Shown here in pieces: positions 9,201 through 14,650 of a stretch of 19,957 bases of DNA. Each line of letters starts with the position of its first letter. Positions within the stretch are counted from its first letter, which is position 1. The notes under the pieces are model-generated. The model was given only the letters and a program-made list of their open reading frames with translations, searched no databases and had not been told where the DNA came from. Made by a program: the position numbers and the translations under genes. Source of the DNA: Candidatus Heimdallarchaeota archaeon LC_2 (lineage in GTDB: Archaea; Asgardarchaeota; Heimdallarchaeia; Heimdallarchaeales; Kariarchaeaceae); the NCBI GenBank assembly GCA_001940725.1, contig MDVR01000120.1, positions 1 to 19,957 of the forward strand. Direction: 5' to 3'.

Positions 9201-9955
9201 TTTCTATCAAAATATGCTTGTGTACGAGCCTCTATTGTTGAGGGATGTTCAACACCCATCACATCTTGAGGTTCAATCGTTCTTGCAGTCAAATCATTAA
9301 AATTATCTGCAAAGTATTGAAGTGAGACCATTCGTATATCTTCAGCAAAGTTACCAGAAGTTGAGTCATCATAATGCTTTTCAAACACATCAGCTAATGT
9401 CCAGAGTGCAAATACGAAAAGTTGATGAGCATCTTCTTTTTCAGAATTTGGTCCATATACTATCAAATCTTGTGAAATAAAGTTAAATAATTGTAAAGTG
9501 TTTCCAGTTGCGAAAACATGGATAACATCTGATTTTAAGGTATCAGCGACCTTCTCCCACCCAATATTTGTTGTTTTGCGTCCCCGTTCTGTAATTATCA
9601 TCCCATCATAATCACTCGGAAAGACGTAAAGAGCGATATCAATATTCTCGCTCTCCTGCACCAAGGCAATCTGATCATAATGAGTAATCGGAATTCCAAG
9701 AATATTTGGAGTCATCAAAGAAAGAGAGTAATATAATGATTCCCCTGTTTCAGAGCTTAATTCATCTCCTGAATCATAAAAAATACCAATGGTGGTACCT
9801 GTAAGTTTGAAATAATGTGATAATTTTTCTTGTTGATATTCTACTGCTTCTGTCATTTCACCAGCACTGACTGCGGCAGTGTAAGTTGAAGAAGAAACAA
9901 GAACGATCAATACGACTAATGTAAGTATTAGATTGTGACGTTGCTGTTTATGCAT
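3212..9955 (-). CDS. Giant membrane-anchored surface protein with about 26 thrombospondin type 3-like calcium-binding repeats
   Basis: A protein of 2247 residues from ATG 9955. A TTG 18 bases upstream would add six residues, but it touches the TATA-like box, and GAGGG lies six bases before the ATG. Order: signal peptide (1-30); N-terminal alpha/beta-looking domain I do not recognise (about 31-280); long Leu/Ile-rich amphipathic helical region (about 290-880); hydrophobic strand-rich region (about 905-1190); about 26 DxDxDGLxD repeats (1208-1986); two Ig-like segments (about 2005-2205); membrane segment (about 2214-2233) with a short basic tail ending KKEG. The only two cysteines, C1987 and C2004, close the repeat array. 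By family knowledge the repeats bind calcium and stiffen an extracellular stalk. I infer surface display of the N-terminal part on the stalk. It is the first gene of an operon with the FG-GAP protein. Its biological role is unknown. Confidence 0.92.
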   Translation of the reverse strand: MHKQQRHNLILTLVVLIVLVSSSTYTAAVSAGEMTEAVEYQQEKLSHYFKLTGTTIGIFYDSGDELSSETGESLYYSLSLMTPNILGIPITHYDQIALVQESENIDIALYVFPSDYDGMIITERGRKTTNIGWEKVADTLKSDVIHVFATGNTLQLFNFISQDLIVYGPNSEKEDAHQLFVFALWTLADVFEKHYDDSTSGNFAEDIRMVSLQYFADNFNDLTARTIEPQDVMGVEHPSTIEARTQAYFDRNPVNFTKNAHEGYVIDPETLREVDALTGEVRSDYGIDIFPKTSSTASDFILQLLPAESGLRGPLGGIVDELLGWLFDAIGGAIGIDDSTVENIANVLFAIPELVGAISDPSASKIKGFIDDIIPMLPIPQDLTQYIDLIVDALFLLRGGIDDILNFIIGAVDLLVPEGFTLLGQPVSELLGTVFDLAGKVETQISSGANIADVILSVLNEEMIKFVINQTISQGAGLFGMSGAQVTQGVNYLVGAIGMIVNLVATGNFKSIVETYGPQLLDVVLGDVLPLDASQSKIIMKLLSMVLTTAGVMDGPTLEEVLTDIVLNDLGIAPLSLHYSFVDSISQAALDAGAKVKAIIDKTGNVIAALKDGSYSLATFQSDLDTLLAELSIDADLKKAIKDVLAIVVAISDSSFSLGSAVNIGSMTTNLLKSFGILDTGQADLVTKVLNALVGVVSFIKNPPNLKEIIKDLIPDLTDLPALLNDLLSFLVGVIPGLNYNQALELNSLPRHTDAITGAALDSTDVIKIISDAVGTIIQIVGSGGENAVEGIMKALLTGATFVINKLLDVDITPFVELLKGIFGTVIGITDEAPSVEEMTSLITALVPAYAADIETLISFIMKIKDVFNDGFRTIFTQLTAWLASTVVDLIGGLASGVDGALGGVQDDSFKLFELEIPIGIGGFSLFTIKIGIGLEPGFEFDVERLSEMIFDLVFRGVQIFDEGADVGEVLKTAFSFFAITPILVASFELSDFGSGESSFITFLLESLGLELSFSGYGFFKLQLFSFKNGNLNFDDFMKVVEWGFGFKITISKTLTLLDFLTGGAGGGLNSIGKYIGLDAISITIAFSIGLDIVKRMATAIAPETGSMTITFGISFHVQIGIDLLIASFSLWGTLEVVLTLLQDLVAPTPLRVFISIQLTIGVTVTFLFFEAEISFQWSPSGFAPPLGKELTTSSPAEATENGALGGDQDGDGLSDEYEDKTPGLDKTKPDSDGDGLSDKFETQTTKTNPGLKDSDQDGLDDNIELYNTLTDPLVADTDFDGLLDGEEASFYQTSPLELDTDGDGLDDYYEVHHSWNMSQITPSVSQIQIGDKFYNDRTDPLNPDTDGDGLLDGEEGERGMFYGPDLYPLDLGQDTAGDDIPAYVGDTPPLIFNGGYTHPLDNDTDDDSYWQLWDGSRAPVEIPYLGIDMTDLREVQGRSVIFIDPETGIPEAPRIVRTNPTNPDTDGDTGIGGPEDREDPPFGFFLNSDGYELSRDPPTDPLDGDTDDDGLLDGLEGMLRPDSNHTDANNPDTDGDGLADLQELTLGTDGRSVDTDLDGITDGDEFFIFHTNPFLADSDYDGVEDGEEVYFYHTNPNMKDSDIDGLSDYEEIWVYFSNPNDEDGDNDFLTDWEEIFIYYTDPFDADSDDDGLLDGEEVQGFLVQSGTAGEMYNVTTDPNLWDTDNDSLLTLDQFGEISMSMSDYDEFLLGTNPTIRDTDLDGIEDGWELYLGKTRNGQSVIPWLDAPIPMDPLNNDTDGDGLLDGMEQYIGNITTLLNPFISFILISPYNTSAVNNDTDGDNLNDKFELLHNFNPANNDSDNDTLSDYAEFVIWNTSPINNDTDGDGLSDPMEVNGYTIPLLQNGVNLDQTIFTDPLKSDSDGDLLPDGAEVYRYNRNPTNPDENNNDILDGMEIDSDSDGLMDGEEYYVWFTQSVGQVSTPGGVDNVDSDHDGLFDGYEAYTSYTSPTEWDTDGDGISDGLEHWCGTDMLDNSTTQSELDACFAPFITLTILSPAHTIYNTNSIPVIVFDRSFSMTSMEYRYRLENETNWSSSIPMSETSASGYWDADYLALPQESGQWILEVTGENATETYTRQVQFELDINLDGLEIIRPESRTYSFNELEDPKLPIKVNAGLNYVDIWYRMIDENGTIITDNTTLLLDPGLGLYHQPSHSFPNERGTRHYTIEVFGATFNGTENLVSSSFAIKKPTLFQTGAYVAVPLVVGGGLIYAVRASDRFKNPFKKEG
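3216..3221 (-). promoter_or_regulatory. Shine-Dalgarno site embedded in the end of the upstream gene
   Basis: On the minus strand GGAGGG lies 9-10 bases before ATG 3206. It falls within the codons for the last Lys, Glu and Gly of the upstream protein. The upstream TGA stop and the next two bases add TGATC, giving a split match to the archaeal consensus GGAGGTGATC with two extra bases. This supports the ATG at 3206 and suggests translation coupled to the giant gene. Confidence 0.75.
3998..6334 (-). repeat. Array of about 26 thrombospondin type 3-like repeats (protein-level repeat)
   Basis: Codes for residues 1208-1986 of the giant protein. The core unit is DTDGDGLLDGEEV or a close variant, usually followed by a 10-20 residue linker containing a (Y/H)xTNP or xTDP turn. 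Spacing is irregular because several linkers are long. Most units keep the calcium-liganding Asp ladder. Degenerate units include DTDDDSYWQLWD, DTDGDTGIGG, DTDNDSLLTLDQ and DENNNDILDG. On the DNA, recurrent forms of CCATCTGTATC mark the units, but they are diverged, so this is not a recent tandem expansion. Confidence 0.9.
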
Positions 9956-9973
9956 GCTATTCCCTCGATGCAA

Positions 9974-9981
9974 TATTTAAA
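9974..9981 (-). promoter_or_regulatory. Candidate TATA box of the surface-protein operon
   Basis: The minus strand reads TTTAAATA centred about 23 bases before ATG 9955. A second AT-rich stretch (AAAAAATAT, about 9994-10002) could instead give a short leader carrying the GAGGG motif. Either choice argues against translation from the TTG at 9973. Confidence 0.45.
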
Positions 9982-10009
9982 GTCTGAAAATGGATATTTT
10001 TTCAATTAC

Positions 10010-10024
10010 GCCCTAAAATTAGGC
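10010..10024. repeat. Imperfect inverted repeat upstream of the surface operon
   Basis: GCCCTAAAATTAGGC: GCCTAA pairs with TTAGGC across an AA centre if one C is bulged. It lies about 30 bases upstream of the operon's TATA-like box, a position that fits a regulator site. The short length in AT-rich DNA makes chance a real possibility. Confidence 0.3.
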
Positions 10025-10224
10025 ATTTAAAGGCTAAATATCAAGAATTGCTCTGTAGGTGCTTTTCTTTCAGACCTTGTATCATCTAGTATTTCCATGC
10101 GGTACTTCTTCATTTAAAAAGTATAGACATTCAAAACAAACTGCGGATGAATCATCTAGAATATTTTCACCTAACAAAATTATTGCAAAACGCTTGATCT
10201 CTATATTTTGATTGTTTTAGCCGC

Positions 10225-10235
10225 TAGGCTGCCTA
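10225..10235. repeat. Short inverted repeat TAGGC-T-GCCTA
   Basis: TAGGCTGCCTA has 5-base arms around a single centre base and shares the TAGGC half-site with the repeat near 10010. It is followed by a T-rich stretch (CTTTTTATTT). It could be an operator or a weak terminator-like hairpin; neither can be decided here. Confidence 0.25.
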
Positions 10236-10525
10236 TATCTTTTTATTTGATTTAGTTAGCTCTGATAAAATATCTCATAATTTTGATCGAAACTGTAGTG
10301 TAAAAGACGCGGTTTAAGTAGGTAAAAATTCGAGTGTCAATAAAATGATTTCTTATGCGAAAACACACACTATAATTTATAATTTTTCTTTTACAATACT
10401 TGCAAAATTGGTATACATATGAATCGAATTTATTAAAGAAGAACTTTTCATTTCAGAAATATATAACTAGTTTTCCCGTGATAACACATTTTTTTTTCGG
10501 CATACTTAATATTTATCTTAAATCG

Positions 10526-10534
10526 TTTAAATTT
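10526..10534 (+). promoter_or_regulatory. TATA-like box 25 bases before the histidine kinase start
   Basis: TTTAAATTT is centred at 10530, exactly 25 bases before the TTG start codon. This is the archaeal TATA-to-transcription-start distance, so the message may be leaderless. An alternative is TATTTATC (10510-10517) with a short leader containing AGGTGGG (10540-10546). Confidence 0.5.
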
Positions 10535-10554
10535 GAAATAGGTGGGAAGTTAAC

Positions 10555-12759
10555 TTGGAAGAAAGATATTCGAAATCAAGTCGCAATAAAAAGATTTCAT
10601 CTAGAATTCCAGTTATTTTAGCAATAATAATTCTGATCTTTTCCAGTTCAATATGGTTTTTTGATTATATTGATGGAAGAGAACAAGTAAGACAAGATAC
10701 CAAAATTATTTCAGATGTATCTACTACTGATATCGAATTGAAGATTGTTGAGCGAATAGATCTTATAAATTCAATAATGATGACAGAATGGATTTCCACA
10801 GCTAATATAACTCATTTATTTAATTATGATCGATTTTTAGCTATTGTACCTGGATTTTTCAGTTATTACGATAGTTATCTTGCAATCAATTACATAAATA
10901 CTTCTGATGTAATCAGCTGGGTATATCCATTTGAATCCAATCAAGGAGCTCTTAATAGATCAATTACTACACTTGCTGATGGGTCCATAAATGATGCTTA
11001 TATCGAGGCAAGAGATACTAAGCAAGTTCGGATTACTCCAGTCATAAGTTTATTTCAAGGAGTAAAAGGGCTCGCTTCATATTTACCCATTATTTTTGAA
11101 AATCAACTTGTTGGGTTGTTTAATGTTGTATTTCAGATTGATACTTTGGTAGATGTTGTTCTTGATGCTTTTCATAACCAAAATTACAATTATCATCTTT
11201 TAGAAAATAACATTCAATTCTATGAACACGGTACTAAATTTTCGCATACAGATAGTTTTGTTCTAGAAACTAAAATTGTTTTTTATAATTCGGTATGGGT
11301 ATTACATACAAGGCCAAATTTGGATCTGAGATTTCAAGGATCAATTTATAATAATATCGAAATCTTGTTTTTTGGGATACTTGCTTCTATAGTGTCATTT
11401 GCTTTTTCTAGATTCATAGTTAACCAAAACAAGCTGTTAGAAGAAAACTTCAAGAAAAAAGAAGAAATAGAAAAGATAATGTTCCAATATCAAAAAATGG
11501 ATGATTTAGGTATTTTAGCTGGAGGGATTGCCCATGATTTCAATAACCTTTTAATGGGTTTACAAGCAAATTTTTCAATTTTAACTGATATCCAATTGGA
11601 ATTATTGCTCAATAGTAGTTCAATCGATAAAACAGTTACACAAGAAATGAAAGAGACTTCGTTATCAATTCAAGAATTACTTGAAAGATCTGTTAACTTA
11701 ACATCCCAAATTTTATCATTTTCAAGACAAAGTGTAATTGATCTTGAATTTATAAATATGAAAACAGCTATTGAAAATACTCTAAGAATTATTACTCAAA
11801 GCAGCGATAAAAGAATAGTAATAACGAAAACACTTGAAAAAGAACCAATGTTCATCTATGGAAATACAAGTAAAATTTCTCAACTAATTATGAATGTTAT
11901 TTTAAATTCAATCGAAGCTCAGCCAAATGGTGGAACTTTAGACATTGACATGCGAATTAGTAATATCAATTCATATCATATTCAATTGGGAGAACTGGAT
12001 AGATCCATCGGATATGATCTAGAAAAAATGATAGTACTACAAATCAGAGATTCTGGCTCAGGTATTGCAAAAGAGGACTTGGATAAATTGTTTGTGCCAT
12101 TTTTCACAACAAAAACCAAATCAAAAAAAGGAACGGGATTGGGGCTCGCTATAGCATACAGATCAGTTAGAACAATGTTCGGAGATATTACAATAGACAG
12201 TGTACAAGCCGAAGGAACAACCGTAAATATTTTCTTACCATTAATTACAAAAAATTATTTGATAGAAAAAAATATTAAGTTTACTCAAATTAGCAATGAG
12301 GGAATTAGCGAATTTGATATCAAACTAAGTGATAAGATTAAAGATTCAGAAACTGGAAAACTTGATGAGATGAAAGAAACAGAAGAAACACGACCTAAAA
12401 TTATGATCGTAGATGATGAGACAGCTATTCGAAGAGGACTTAGAATTTATCTAAAGGATAAGAACCAAGCAATTTCCGAATTTGAAAATGGTATTGACGC
12501 AATTAAATTTTATGAAGAAAATGAAAATTTTGATTTAGTTATTTTAGATGTCAATCTTCCTGGTATGAGTGGCATCCAAGTACAAGAAAAAATTCGAGAA
12601 ATAACTCCAAATCAAAAGATTTTGTTTATTACAGGATATTCAGAAGACTCAATTTCAGTTGATCCAAATTCCAATATTTACATTTTACTTAAGCCTTTTA
12701 CAAAAGAATCATTTCTCTCTAAAATTGGCGAAATTTTATCTCCAGAAGGTTTGCATTGA
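10555..12759 (+). CDS. CHASE/Cache-type hybrid sensor histidine kinase with C-terminal receiver domain
   Basis: A 734-residue membrane two-component kinase. A membrane segment (about 18-38) and a second one (about 266-286) bracket an extracellular sensor. Its YPFESNQGAL...EARDTKQ...SYLPIIF pattern (about 124-200) resembles CHASE/Cache ligand sensors. A short coiled coil leads to the HisKA box GIAHDFNNLL, with H327 the likely phospho-acceptor. The ATPase domain shows the N box MNVILNSIEA (N447, N451), DSGSGI (499-504) and GTGLGLA (526-532). The receiver domain (about 615-730) has the IVDDE acidic pocket, the phospho-acceptor D665 in LDVNLPG, and the conserved K in LLKPF. There is no DNA-binding output domain, so signal must leave through a separate partner not visible here. 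TTG is the only plausible start before the first membrane segment. It is divergent from the surface operon. Confidence 0.9.
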   Translation: MEERYSKSSRNKKISSRIPVILAIIILIFSSSIWFFDYIDGREQVRQDTKIISDVSTTDIELKIVERIDLINSIMMTEWISTANITHLFNYDRFLAIVPGFFSYYDSYLAINYINTSDVISWVYPFESNQGALNRSITTLADGSINDAYIEARDTKQVRITPVISLFQGVKGLASYLPIIFENQLVGLFNVVFQIDTLVDVVLDAFHNQNYNYHLLENNIQFYEHGTKFSHTDSFVLETKIVFYNSVWVLHTRPNLDLRFQGSIYNNIEILFFGILASIVSFAFSRFIVNQNKLLEENFKKKEEIEKIMFQYQKMDDLGILAGGIAHDFNNLLMGLQANFSILTDIQLELLLNSSSIDKTVTQEMKETSLSIQELLERSVNLTSQILSFSRQSVIDLEFINMKTAIENTLRIITQSSDKRIVITKTLEKEPMFIYGNTSKISQLIMNVILNSIEAQPNGGTLDIDMRISNINSYHIQLGELDRSIGYDLEKMIVLQIRDSGSGIAKEDLDKLFVPFFTTKTKSKKGTGLGLAIAYRSVRTMFGDITIDSVQAEGTTVNIFLPLITKNYLIEKNIKFTQISNEGISEFDIKLSDKIKDSETGKLDEMKETEETRPKIMIVDDETAIRRGLRIYLKDKNQAISEFENGIDAIKFYEENENFDLVILDVNLPGMSGIQVQEKIREITPNQKILFITGYSEDSISVDPNSNIYILLKPFTKESFLSKIGEILSPEGLH

Positions 12760-12843
12760 AAATAGGACACATCAGAGAAATACAACAGTTTGGTTCGTAA
12801 CTGTGGATCTAATTAACTTCAAAGCTAATCTATCACGATAAGC

Positions 12844-12852
12844 TTATTTTAT
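12844..12852 (+). promoter_or_regulatory. TATA-like box 25 bases before the lipid kinase start
   Basis: TTATTTTAT is centred at 12848, 25 bases before TTG 12873. No ribosome binding site lies between them, as expected for a leaderless message. It implies the lipid kinase has its own promoter despite following the histidine kinase by only 113 bases. Confidence 0.5.
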
Positions 12853-12872
12853 CCATATAATTTGTCAGACTA

Positions 12873-13808
12873 TTGACTGATATCGATGATCAATTATTTT
12901 TTGTTGTAAATCCAAATAGCCAAGGAGGGAAAACACGTAAAGAATGGTCTAAATTTGAAAAAGTTCTCAAAGATTCTTTAGGCAACAATTTTGATTTCAA
13001 ACTTGCAGATGGAATTGGTACGGGGATGGAAATATCAAAGGATGCAATTCAAGATGGTTGCAATACCATAGTTAGTGTCGGAGGCGAAGGTACAACAAAT
13101 GAAGTTGTTAATGCGATACTTCAATCTAAAAACTCGGGTAAAACAATATCTCTTGGGTTTATCAGATCGGGAACCGCAAATGATTTTTTATCAAACAATG
13201 TTTATGATTGGCCTATAACATTAGAAGAGCAAATTAAAGCGATAAAAAGAGGAAAAACCCGTACTATACCCATTACTAAAGTGATTGGAGATATTACACG
13301 ATTTGGTATTAATATTGCAGATGCCGGGATTGGTGCTAAAGTAAGTTATGATTCAAGTGTGAAAAGGAGATTGCAATGGATAAAAGGGGATTTCCGTTAT
13401 ACATTATTAGCGGTTCTTAATGCAATTCGATGGAAAAATAATCCAGCTACAGTAAAATTTGACCATGAGGAAGTAGAAGGTGATTTGACCCTTTTTATGT
13501 CGGGTTTTTCTCAAATGGGTGGTGGATTTCAAACTTTGCCACAGGCCTCACTTGAGAATGATAAAATGGCATATCTATTAGTCAAAGATTTCTCTAGATT
13601 AAAAATTCTCAAATTTCTAAACACAGTGAAAAAAGGGAAACATAACAATTCAATTGAAGGTATCTACATGGATCACTCCTCCAAAATTGAAATAAATGCG
13701 GAAAATCCCATATTATTTGAAATCGATGGTGAACCATTCTCATATGATTCCACCAAAATCATCATAGAAGCAGTACCCAATGCATTACGATTGATAGATC
13801 ATACTTAA
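12873..13808 (+). CDS. Diacylglycerol kinase-family lipid kinase (DAGK catalytic domain)
   Basis: A 311-residue soluble protein of the DAGK/YegS/sphingosine kinase family, which moves the ATP gamma-phosphate to a lipid hydroxyl. Family motifs in order: NPNSQGGKT near the N-terminus (13-21), the nucleotide-binding GGEGTTNEVVN (70-80), SGTANDF (99-105), DAGIGAKV (about 150) and the C-terminal DGEPF (about 288). The second motif has Glu where the family usually has Asp (GGDGT). Length is normal for bacterial and archaeal members. The TTG start is forced: an in-frame stop lies five codons upstream and no other start codon precedes the first motif. No membrane segment is present. The lipid substrate cannot be read from sequence; an archaeal ether-lipid or isoprenoid alcohol is possible but is inference. 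Confidence 0.88.
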   Translation: MTDIDDQLFFVVNPNSQGGKTRKEWSKFEKVLKDSLGNNFDFKLADGIGTGMEISKDAIQDGCNTIVSVGGEGTTNEVVNAILQSKNSGKTISLGFIRSGTANDFLSNNVYDWPITLEEQIKAIKRGKTRTIPITKVIGDITRFGINIADAGIGAKVSYDSSVKRRLQWIKGDFRYTLLAVLNAIRWKNNPATVKFDHEEVEGDLTLFMSGFSQMGGGFQTLPQASLENDKMAYLLVKDFSRLKILKFLNTVKKGKHNNSIEGIYMDHSSKIEINAENPILFEIDGEPFSYDSTKIIIEAVPNALRLIDHT

Positions 13809-13866
13809 ACTTCTATGAATTAAATATTTTAACAAATTAAATTATTGATCGTTAATACGAAAGTAA

Positions 13867-14214
13867 TTACGTTACATCTTCTACCGTCCTTCCACCAAAC
13901 CAGAGCTTGCTTATTTTGTCATCAGTAATCTCATAAATTGCAATTGAGCGTATTAATTTACCATCTTCATGTCCGGAAACAGCCTCAACATCGATTACAA
14001 GATTATTTTGAGTCAGCCTAGATTCAACTAAAGTTTTAGCTTTTGGTTTTGATACAAATGAAGCCTTCATTACTTTTTTCAATTGTTCCTTACCATCTGT
14101 TAATTTTTTGTTTGATTCGAGCATGTATACCTCAATGTTATCTGAATAACAATCGATAAATTCCTCTATATCCTGTTTATTATATGCTTCAATTTGTCTA
14201 TCAATAAGATCCAT
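13867..14214 (-). CDS. Small NTF2/SnoaL-like domain protein
   Basis: A 115-residue protein that fits one NTF2-like cone fold (SnoaL/ketosteroid-isomerase-like superfamily). It opens with MDLIDRQIEAYNKQDIEEF, the typical first helices, then YSDNIEVYM, and a strand-rich second half (NNLVIDVEAVSGHEDGK, IAIYEITDDKISKLWF). Members are small-molecule isomerases, cyclases or plain binding proteins, so no reaction is assigned. The ATG at 14214 is supported by AGGAG on the minus strand (14224-14228) nine bases upstream. It is encoded convergently with the lipid kinase, with only 58 bases between the stops, so it is probably a single-gene unit. No signal peptide or membrane segment is seen. Confidence 0.8.
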   Translation of the reverse strand: MDLIDRQIEAYNKQDIEEFIDCYSDNIEVYMLESNKKLTDGKEQLKKVMKASFVSKPKAKTLVESRLTQNNLVIDVEAVSGHEDGKLIRSIAIYEITDDKISKLWFGGRTVEDVT

Positions 14215-14223
14215 AAATATTCG

Positions 14224-14228
14224 CTCCT
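14224..14228 (-). promoter_or_regulatory. Shine-Dalgarno site of the NTF2-like gene
   Basis: The minus strand reads AGGAG nine bases before ATG 14214. This single-gene unit is expected to have a leader, unlike the leaderless-looking genes nearby. Confidence 0.65.
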
Positions 14229-14279
14229 AACTTTGAAGGATGATGCTTTCTTAATAACATTCCTCAAATGTAAAATAAA

Positions 14280-14287
14280 TTTATAAA
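14280..14287 (-). promoter_or_regulatory. TATA-like box of the NTF2-like gene
   Basis: TTTATAAA, inside the perfect palindrome AATTTATAAATT (14278-14289), would place transcription start near 14257. That gives a leader of about 40 bases that includes the AGGAG site. Confidence 0.5.
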
Positions 14288-14308
14288 TTATATTCCAAAT
14301 TTTATTGT

Positions 14309-14597
14309 TCAACGATTGGTCCAGATTTCATGAAAATGTTTCAGAGCAACATTAATTGCCTTTTCCAAATCTTCTGTTTGTCCCCTATTTCTCAATAAAC
14401 CCGCTAATAGTTTCTAGAATTACTAACAAATTTCCACTCTTGTTTGATACCTGACCTCAGGAGATTCATCATTAATATCTTTTAATTGTTTCTTTTCAGC
14501 AGTCTACCACAAGGAAATGGCAAGAGAGAGAAAAACTCGTATAGCATTGTGCTCCATATCAATGTATTTTGTTCGACCTTTTTTTCAAAGCCTTCAT
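14309..14597 (-). pseudogene. Decayed minus-strand gene, helical protein of unknown family
   Basis: Most of the 436-base gap between the NTF2-like gene and the aminotransferase translates, in one minus-strand frame, into protein-like segments interrupted by stops. Segments include MEHNAIRVFLSLAISLW (about 14507-14557), then TAG, then TAEKKQLKDINDESPEVRY (about 14447-14503), then TAG-TAA-F-TAG, then KLLAGLLRNRG and TEDLEKAINVALKHFHEIW down to a stop at 14309. Three of the four internal stops are TAG and one is TAA, each one C-to-T change from a Gln codon. A possible start, MKALKK from ATG 14597, is one base out of frame at an A7 run (minus strand). The product would have been a small all-helical protein. 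I do not recognise it; a regulator C-terminal domain is only a guess. Confidence 0.55.
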
Positions 14598-14622
14598 TTT
14601 ACTAATGACATCAAATTAATTA

Positions 14623-14629
14623 TTTATAT
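14623..14629 (+). promoter_or_regulatory. TATA-like box 25 bases before the aminotransferase start
   Basis: TTTATAT is centred at 14626, exactly 25 bases before GTG 14651. No Shine-Dalgarno motif lies between, which fits a leaderless message. Confidence 0.6.
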
Positions 14630-14650
14630 CTTTCAAATCTCTTTTTCTTA

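Larger units (their letters stand above)
9982..10525. other. Non-coding divergent intergenic region
   Basis: About 550 AT-rich bases between the minus-strand surface operon and the plus-strand kinase. I see no convincing gene on either strand, no tRNA-like T-arm and no mobile element. A 73-codon open frame starting at 10400 lies in another frame and overlaps the kinase start, so I do not accept it. The region should contain both divergent promoters. It also carries two short inverted repeats sharing a TAGGC/GCCTA half-site. Confidence 0.6.

Noticed and set aside
9956..9973. TTG start at 9973 for the giant protein
   Set aside because: The TATA-like box touches it, while GAGGG sits at a proper distance from the ATG at 9955, which is followed directly by a standard signal peptide.
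10400..10621. 73-residue plus-strand frame before the kinase
   Set aside because: It overlaps the kinase start in another frame, has no ribosome site, and its sequence reads as AT-rich noise (Phe, Lys, Ile).
12659..12841. 60-residue frame over the kinase 3' end
   Set aside because: It is out of frame within the conserved receiver-domain region and has no motif of its own.
14309..14597. Read-through or stop-codon reassignment gene using TAG as an amino acid
   Set aside because: A TAA stop is also present in the frame, a frame change is needed at the start, and TAG ends the gene at 16638; decay is simpler.
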